A DNA stretch of 54,592 nucleotides from Basidiobolus heterosporus B8920. Lineage: Eukaryota; Basidiobolomycota; Basidiobolomycetes; Basidiobolales; Basidiobolaceae. Shown here piece by piece: positions 47,892 through 54,592 of the stretch; positions within the stretch are counted from its first letter, which is position 1; the number at the start of each line of letters is the position of its first letter. The position numbers and the translations under genes are program-made. The notes below the pieces were generated by a model that was given only the letters and a program-made list of their open reading frames with translations, did not search any database and had not been told where the DNA came from. The stretch is taken from assembly GCA_000697455.1 (NCBI GenBank), contig JNET01034446.1, forward strand, positions 1 through 54,592, in the 5' to 3' direction.

Positions 47892-49750
47892 TCATACACT
47901 GTTGTGTTTTTGTATCCTTATGTTTTTTATCCCCCAGGAGAATAGGAAGGCTGTACCAGATATAACTACGGCAATAATGAAGATAGTACGTAGTACATTC
48001 ACATAAACGTCCATCACTACTCTTTGTTCGTCAGCTGGTAAGGTGCGAATAAATCCGAAATCAGCCACAGCCTCTTGGATTGGGATGTCAAAACTCAGAT
48101 TCGCGAGCCCAGTGGTCAGTTTGTTGTTAAACACTGCACCAAAAGCTGCGATGCCTATTACAGCGCCAATGGATCGGAAGAAGGCTAATAATGCAGTAAC
48201 CACGCCCATATCTTTATCGCTAACCGCTGATTGCCCAGCAAAGATCAAAGTTTGTATATAACAACCAGCTCCAGTTCCTAAAATCAACATGAAGCCGATT
48301 TGTTCGCCATGACTTGTGTCTGCATTCCACATAACTAACAGACCAGCTCCAACTGTCATAATTGCTGATCCGATCCAGCACCAAATAACAACTATTCCAG
48401 TTTTCGAAATAGTCAATCCGGAGATAATACTAAAGACTGATGCCGCAAGCAACATGGGCAACATCTCAATCCCTGAGGTAGTAGCAGAATCTCCACGAAC
48501 AATCTGGAAGTACATGGGGATGTAGTAGATCAATCCGAAGAACGCCATTCCGAAGAAGAACGCCGTGATAAAAGTGAATATAAGGGTGCGCATGGTAAGC
48601 AGCTGATAAGGAATTATTGGTTCTGCGGCATATCGGTATTCGACAATGACAAATGCCACCAAGAGTACTCCTGCCACGCAATAGAGGGAAATAACTACAG
48701 GAGAGCCCCAGGGATACTGATTTCCTCCCCACTGTGTCGGCAATAGTAGAGTAATAATAAAGGCCAAAAGGAGCACCGTACCAAGAAAGTCAATTCGCTT
48801 TATCTTTTCCTTGAATGAGCCACCTTCTGTGGGAAGGTGAAGGAAGAAAAAGACAATGATAACAGTAAGAGCGCCAAATGGCAAGTTCACATAGAATGAC
48901 CATCTTTAGAGATAGGAATAAATGAATGAGCCATCATTTGCCAGTAGAAATAGCACGACGAAAAGGCAACATACCTCCAGGTAGTGTCATCAGTAAAAAC
49001 ACCGCCCAACAGAGGACCTAGAACCGAAGAGATACCGTACTGGAGAGAGGGAAGCTTTAGTGCTTAATGCTGTGATTGGTCTATAGATTCTATTGTGCAT
49101 ACCATTGCTCCGATAAATCCTTGATACTTTCCACGCTCACGGAGTGGCACAATCTCAGTGATGATGATGAATACCATTCCTTGGACTTTCAAAAAATTGG
49201 TAAGTTATTGAAGGGACAAGACCGGGTGGACTCTTGGGATAGTTACTTACTTCCAGCACCACCGATCCCGGCAATAGCTCTAGCTACAATCAGCATAGTC
49301 ATGCTCTGCGATGCGCCACATAGCGCACTACCAACTTCGAAGATAATGATGGCAAAGAGGAAAGCTGACTTGCGACCAAAGATATCTGAGAACTAGAACT
49401 AAGTATTAGCTTCCAGTGGAGCACCGCTAGCGTTGGCCAATTCTTACCTTTCCGTAGAGTGGCTCACAAGCGGTAGAAGTTAGCATGTATGAGGTGGCCA
49501 CCCAAGATATTTGACCCAAAGCGCCAAAATCTGAGGCAATGCTTGGTAAAGCAGTTGATACAATGGTCTGATCAAGGCCAGCAAGAAGGATAGCCATGGC
49601 AAGGCCTACAAAGATTAGCAGAAGCTTAGTGGAAGTCAATGGAACAGGGTCGTTGGGGAGTTCGTCTTTCATTGCTTCGGAAATAGCGCGGTTTTTTTCT
49701 AAATCATCCAGTTTATAGTTTGGAGAATCGCAAGAGGGTTGGCTGCTCAT
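47892..49750 (-). CDS. MFS multidrug-type transporter (DHA2, 14 TMS)
   Basis: Proton antiporter of the major facilitator superfamily, drug:H+ antiporter-2 group; substrates are usually toxins, drugs or secondary metabolites. Exons 49750-49448, 49392-49251, 49179-49103, 49039-48975 and 48903-47892 give 532 residues. After a hydrophilic acidic N-terminus (about 40 residues), TM1 carries LAGLDQTIVSTALPSIASDF, the group signature. The A-like loop reads SDIFGRKSAF, TM4 has ITEIVPLRERGKYQG, and motif C is SSVLGPLLGGVFTDD followed by WRWSFYVNLPFG. About 14 membrane segments are visible. It is intact despite sitting alone between retroelement blocks. It could act in efflux of a host or competitor toxin; the substrate is not predictable. 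Confidence 0.9.
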
Positions 49751-49790
49751 TGTATATAGGTTGTAATGATGCTTACAGGTCTAATGAGTA

Positions 49791-49800
49791 GCTTATATAC
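49791..49800 (-). promoter_or_regulatory. TATA box of the MFS gene
   Basis: Minus-strand gtatataagc, about 41-50 bp upstream of the MFS start codon. Beyond it, 49801-50729 shows no gene or recognisable repeat. Confidence 0.5.
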
Positions 49801-50729
49801 AGATTAGCACGCGGATGGGTTTCCGACTCAGTAAAGAGCCTAATGAAGCCACCATCGAGACAAGACCAAAGATGATTTCCAGTTAGGGTTTTCGGTGAAA
49901 TATCCAAACTAATTCTCTGAACTGCGGAAATCTGAGATTCCGATTTTTCCTGGATAGCTGTGTTAAGAAGTCATTGATCACTTTTGGAAAATATCGTGAA
50001 TGAAATAGGTGTTCCAGCAATTTGTTGTTGGATGTGCATGATCCAGATGAAATAATTTAAATCTCGGAATATCATCCGAATCATTTTATCATAGATTACC
50101 TTTTGGAACAACCATATCAATTCTTGACCAAACTATTGCCCAGAAAACAGCTGGATCTAAGCAATATAATACTGACTAATGATCATTTTCGGTTGAAGTA
50201 CTTATAACCTGAGGGATTTCCGGGATTTTATACTAAGGTTGACCACATCGGGTTAGCCCAAACACTTTACCATATGCCCCTAATTTACAGGAGGTAAAGC
50301 TGTTGAAGTGGTGGGAGGAAGACCACCAGCAGGTGTAATCTTTATTTATCACAATTTACGAGTCAAGTTATTGGTCGAACCTCTCAACAACACTATACAA
50401 GAACTTACTATTCTGATAAAGATATGTAGCATTGAGCCAAAGCTCAGTAGCTAAAGAAAACAGATTGAGTGCTGAGGGGGAATAGCACATGGTATTGATA
50501 GAACATCAATAACATGTACAACTGAATGGATATGTGATTTAACTAAGAGAAGTAAAGGTGTATGTTGTCTTGTTTGATTCTGCCACAGATTAGTCTAATA
50601 CTCTGGGTAGACTTCTTTAGGTTTCTCAGCAGGCCTTACAGAGGAAGCAAATCTCTCATTGAAACTCAGTTGAACAGTCTGTTTCAACATGACATGCGGT
50701 TAGCCTATGAGAGTTTGTAGTCAAAGCAA

Positions 50730-51073
50730 TGTTGAGATTTAGTTGATTTAGCACCTAAATATTCACACAATTTGATATGTGACAGTCATGATATGTTTAT
50801 GGGATATTTGCCATAGTTCTATTGTGTAAGATGATTTTAGATTAAATCCAGATTATATAAGTGTTTGATTAATGAAAAGTCTTCATGTGAAATGAGCTGG
50901 AGCTTCTACAGTAGCTTTTTAGAGCCCTCTAGAGTAGTATGTAATCAATCATTTACTTAGTTCTAGCACAAGGTGTAAATATTTTTCTTTATCAAAATAA
51001 GCAAGCAAGTGAAAGTAGAGTATCTGCTTGATGTCCAAAGCCATTCTCAGTATCACTATTTTCATTTTTGACA
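50730..51073 (+). mobile_element. Copia LTR, family 2
   Basis: About 344 bp, from tgttgagatttag to tttttgaca, with the family block 'tagagccctctagagtagta' and ccattctcagtatcac. No target-site duplication is evident. CpG is almost absent from about 50,400 to 52,400. Confidence 0.6.
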
Positions 51074-51453
51074 AAATTGGCCCTTTTTTCCTGCATTCTT
51101 GATCACTAGTAAAACTTCATCATGAAATTAGCATTTGATTCATTTCTCACTATGAAAAATCAACCTGCAGATAACTACTTTAGAGGAATTAAATTCCTAC
51201 TATGTGATTGATTTGCTACCCCTGTAGTAACTCAATGCCATAACCCACAAGCCTTTTTCCATATATCACTCATTTTGTCTTATTTCTCATTAGATTTTAG
51301 TTGCAATACCATGTGAACTTCCCCTAGAACAGAAACTGATTTATTGTGTATGCTGTACTACACATTTAACTCTAAGAGTATTCACTACTCCATCAATAAT
51401 CAAGTGGATACATCATTTATTCAGTGATCTGTTAGATATCCAGCAGTGCTATA

Positions 51454-52230
51454 TCACTTTTCATTCATCTCCTTGGTAAACTCCATGACTAATGCTTCCT
51501 GAGATGAGAGTCTAGTCATCTTCCAAAGATAAGCATCATATACCTCTGTTCCTATTGTCCCAGACTTTTCTTGAACATATGTTATAATTGCATATAGGCT
51601 CACATTACTCTCAGCAATGTGAACTGGATGTATCAAACTAAGAGCACAGGAAACTACTTCATAGGTATTTAATAAGCTTGGTACCTGAGTAACAAACATA
51701 TTTATGGATCTTCAAGAGCTTCGGCCTTATTAGTCTCCCAGTGAGGCTTTGGCTTTCAATAGTATAAGCTACTCAGGCTACTGTAGGTGTTTGATGAGCT
51801 GGTTAATATCTTGTTTTCAAGATTTTGTTGAAGCACTTTAGTAAGTGAATGCAGCAGTGTTTGAAGATAAGTCAGAGATTCAAAAATTGCTTCAAGTCTA
51901 TCCTTACCTGCTCATGTCTTGTGGTCAAACATACTGAGCTGCACTTTTATTGCATTGAGCCATCTGTCATAATCCCTGCTGTTAAAGTCTCTACATCTCA
52001 CTGCATGATTGAGAATCCTAATGGCTGCTTGTGTGTTTAGACTACTCTTCCCCATAGGCAATAAATGTGAGTTTTTCATAGTAGTATTGGCAATTACAAA
52101 GGGTGTATTACCACTTAATTCCTGAATACTTATGTCTTCTGGTTCACTTAAGCTCACTAATACTATGATTAATCTTTCAAAGCTTTTGTCAAGCACACTT
52201 TTACACCATTGCTGTTTCTGCACTTTTAGG
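51454..52230 (-). pseudogene. Possible LTR-retroelement gag remnant
   Basis: Two decayed open stretches on the minus strand. The upstream one has FNSRDYDRWLNAIKVQLSMF, similar in spirit to the 'NY..W...M...L' core of copia-type Gag. The downstream one is helical and ends KEMNEK. Stops and shifts lie between them. The surrounding DNA is CpG-free like the copia remnants. The assignment is tentative. Confidence 0.35.
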
Positions 52231-52794
52231 ATCTAGTATGATATCAGATTCAATGCAACAAAAGTCTAACTGGATGTGTATGATGGCCAGTTACAGGCAC
52301 TTGATGATATACTGGCTTTACTTGCAGGATTATTGACCTGCTATTAGCCATTTTTGCACTTGCTAACCAAAGTTCATCAATAAAACCTTGTCAAACAGAA
52401 TGAGAGCTTGCTGGTCATCTCATGATCACATGTCAGTACTGTGGTTCCGCTGATCCAAATAGGTGGGAGAGCCTGGTCAGATCAACGTACCTTGTTCTCA
52501 GTAACTCCAATAGAAGGTAGTAGTGTGAACTTGCAGAAGGATGAGTAATTTCTTTTTCCAATAAACAGACCCTCTTTCTTTATTATCATTTCTTCTTCTT
52601 ATACAATTCTTCACTAAATATTCATGTATATCATTGTACATAATAAGTAAAGATAATATGAGCAATATAGAGGTGTGATAAACAACAAGATATATAACGA
52701 TTTAGTATGGGATAAGATGATTGTTTTGAGAACGCAATTGAGGATTAGAGTAAGGGTTAGATCAAAAATCTAATATGAGAATAACTACCATAGT
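52231..52794. other. Non-coding, repeat-derived spacer
   Basis: Low-complexity AT-rich DNA between the gag-like remnant and the gypsy-associated region. A telomere-like taagggttag occurs at about 52750. No gene is seen. Confidence 0.4.
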
Positions 52795-53977
52795 GAAAAA
52801 AGGGGACTGATACACTTTGAATACTCACATATTTCCCGGGGGTTATAATCGGACTTTGCCCTTGAAGTTCTTCAGTGCAAGGTTGCTTCACCTGGGTCAA
52901 TATCAGCAATTCTACATGGGGCATCTTCATAAAACCATTGTCAATTATCCACAGCCAGTGGATCATGTTGGTGTTCCCAATACCAAGCAAGGGCAGATTG
53001 TGGTGTTGCATTATCTACTTTAGGGATATTATCAATGGTGCCAAATAGCTGACAAACCATGGGGTTCTCCTTCGGGTTTTCCATGTTTTTGGCAAATGAA
53101 AATAAATGTAGAAGAGCAATGAAATCCTGTTTCTTAACCTTATATATACTCTCAGGGCAGGTTTCCTCATATTCAACATTATTACTGGGGCATGTTAGAA
53201 GAGTGTGTAAACGCGGTTGGCAGTCATATGCTGGTGATAATGCGATTTCAACTTGTCAGACACATAGTCAAGTTCTTGCATGGAAATAGTAGTGCTGTTT
53301 AGTTGTTGTTTGACATGTCCTGCAGTTTCTACTGGATCTTTAGCAGCTCCTTTGGCTTCCTTCAAATGCTCTTTCTACTCACCATGAAGTTGTCCAATGG
53401 CAAACCACTGTAATAACTGGAGGATGGCAATACAATTGATTGCTTGTGCTAATCTTCCTGTGTACTTGATCCTTTCGTGTATTTGTTCCAACAAGTTTCC
53501 TTCTTGAAAATGAGGCTCTAACTGTTCTCATATCTTGTTCAGGAGTCCTTCTATAGGTACGTCACTTTCCGGTTGTCTTGCAACTTGAACTAAGTCTGCA
53601 TATATCTCAATCACTGCAGTACCAACTAAGGGAAGGTGGGACACAAAACAAGACCGGTCTCTTGGTCTTGTTAGAGCCCTACAGTTAATTCCTTGGGTCT
53701 TCCGTCGTGCTGTATCATGGGGCAAGATGGGTATAAAGGCAGCTTCCTTTTCTTTAATAATTATACCACCTCCCCTCATGTGATACAGGGTCATCTCCGG
53801 TTGTATCTCTAAACTTTGGATTGGAGTTGATAAACTATCTTGTCCTCTATTTAATGTTACTCTTAACATCCAGATAGCCTGTGCAAACAGTTCTTCATGA
53901 GTCACGGTTGATTGTTGCAATATTTGTAACTGGCAAATCATGGCTCTAAGTACTTCTGGATTGGTCTCCATTTCCAA
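52795..53977 (-). pseudogene. Decayed extra ORF downstream of a gypsy integrase
   Basis: On the minus strand a reading frame of about 390 codons is interrupted by a handful of stops. The first 149 codons are open (NPEVLRAMICQLQILQQS near the start, IEGLLNKI before the stop), and the same frame continues past the stop (EQLEPHFQEG, YTGRLAQAINCIAILQ, SMQELDYVSDKLKSHYHQ). Composition is coding-like, helical and CpG-normal. I do not recognise the protein. It could be Gag of a second element or an additional third ORF of the gypsy element whose integrase lies just upstream on the same strand. Confidence 0.45.
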
Positions 53978-54209
53978 GTGGTCTTCTGGATCAACACTGG
54001 TAGATTGAGGCCTACTAGGGGGCGTAGTCTCTCTGTTCTTTGACTATTATTTTCGCTCAAATTTCCTTCATTCATTTCTGGTTTTGCCTATTGGGGCAAG
54101 ATCCAGAACGAAATCTGTTCGCCCTTAACTACCAAATTTTCCACTGTAATAAACTTTGCTATCCCTATTAATCACAGTCCTCATCTGTTCTGTTTTGCCT
54201 ACAGATTGG

Positions 54210-54592
54210 TTAAGTTTTTGATTCTGTGATGATTGGAGAATCATCATAGAAGGGTTTTTGATGCTGTATAGCCACGTTATCAATGATCTTATCACTTGAA
54301 GCGATAGAATATTTGGGTCCCTTTGTTATACTTTCGATGGTGAATGGTCCAATCCAACGGGGTGTAAATCGTGGTCGGAACTTCAATCCTCCAGCAGTTT
54401 GGTCATACCAGACTTTATCTCCTGGTTTCCATTTCAGCCTTTCTTGTATTTAAGTATGGTGAGGAGGGGTTAGGTTTTGCTTGCTATGCTCAAATACCTT
54501 TACGTATAAATGTGCAATCTGTTGTATTAACGATTCCATGTAATTCTTATGTGTACTGAGTGGCACGTTTTGACAAATCATCTTGATTTTGT
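54210..54592 (-). pseudogene. Ty3/gypsy integrase C-terminal part (cut by window end)
   Basis: Minus-strand translation gives WKPGDKVWYDQTAGG, FRPRFTPRWIGPFTI and then QHQKPFYDD before a stop at 54210. This is the C-terminal GPY/F-type module of Ty3/gypsy integrases, where W-x-G-P-F is the hallmark. One in-frame TAA lies just before the module, so the copy is probably dead or has a single C-to-T change. The catalytic core and the rest of pol would be beyond position 54592. CpG frequency here is ordinary, suggesting a younger insertion than the copia debris. Confidence 0.8.

Noticed and set aside
1-54592. tRNA or rRNA genes and CRISPR arrays
   Set aside because: I scanned for tRNA box-B-like GGTTCRANNCC and for regular spacer-repeat arrays and saw no convincing case. 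A dedicated tRNA search was not possible.

Overview
The window is nuclear DNA from a fungus. The evidence is short spliceosomal introns (about 55-75 nt), a Dad2-type DASH kinetochore subunit (DASH is essentially fungal), a GPI-inositol acyltransferase of the GWT1 type, a chitin deacetylase with a chitin-binding module, and Ty1/copia and Ty3/gypsy retroelements. Intron density (up to 13 in one gene) argues against a budding yeast. I cannot name the species.

Layout. (1) 1-1.1 kb: wreckage of copia LTR elements. (2) 1.2-39.7 kb: a gene-rich island. In order it holds a small secreted protein (-), PUS7/TruD pseudouridine synthase (-), a spectraplakin-like CH-CH-rod-GAS2 protein (+), a rod-GAS2 paralogue without CH domains (+), two tandem V-ATPase subunit a genes (+), GWT1 (+), DAD2 (-), a short pseudokinase (+), a 1,594-residue protein with a bromodomain-like module and a pseudokinase domain (-), a third V-ATPase subunit a gene without introns (+), a chitin deacetylase (-) and a soluble fumarate reductase (-). 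(3) 40-47 kb: nested, decayed copia elements and solo LTRs, nearly free of CpG. (4) 47.9-49.75 kb: one intact multidrug-type MFS transporter (-), isolated among repeats. (5) 50.5-54.6 kb: more LTR debris and the 3' part of a Ty3/gypsy element on the minus strand, cut by the window end.

Three local gene families stand out: two GAS2 genes, three V-ATPase a genes and two pseudokinases. The V-ATPase trio has 13, 5 and 0 introns. The 5-intron copy keeps exactly the 5'-most introns of the 13-intron copy, the pattern expected from cDNA-mediated intron loss. Both GAS2 genes share an 11-nt microexon inside the GAS2 domain. The pseudokinase pair is tail to tail; the long member pairs a degenerate kinase fold with a bromodomain-like region and is the best candidate here for something undescribed.

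Multi-exon models were built by hand from splice signals, reading phase and family conservation. Every model given closes in frame, but none was checked against transcripts.
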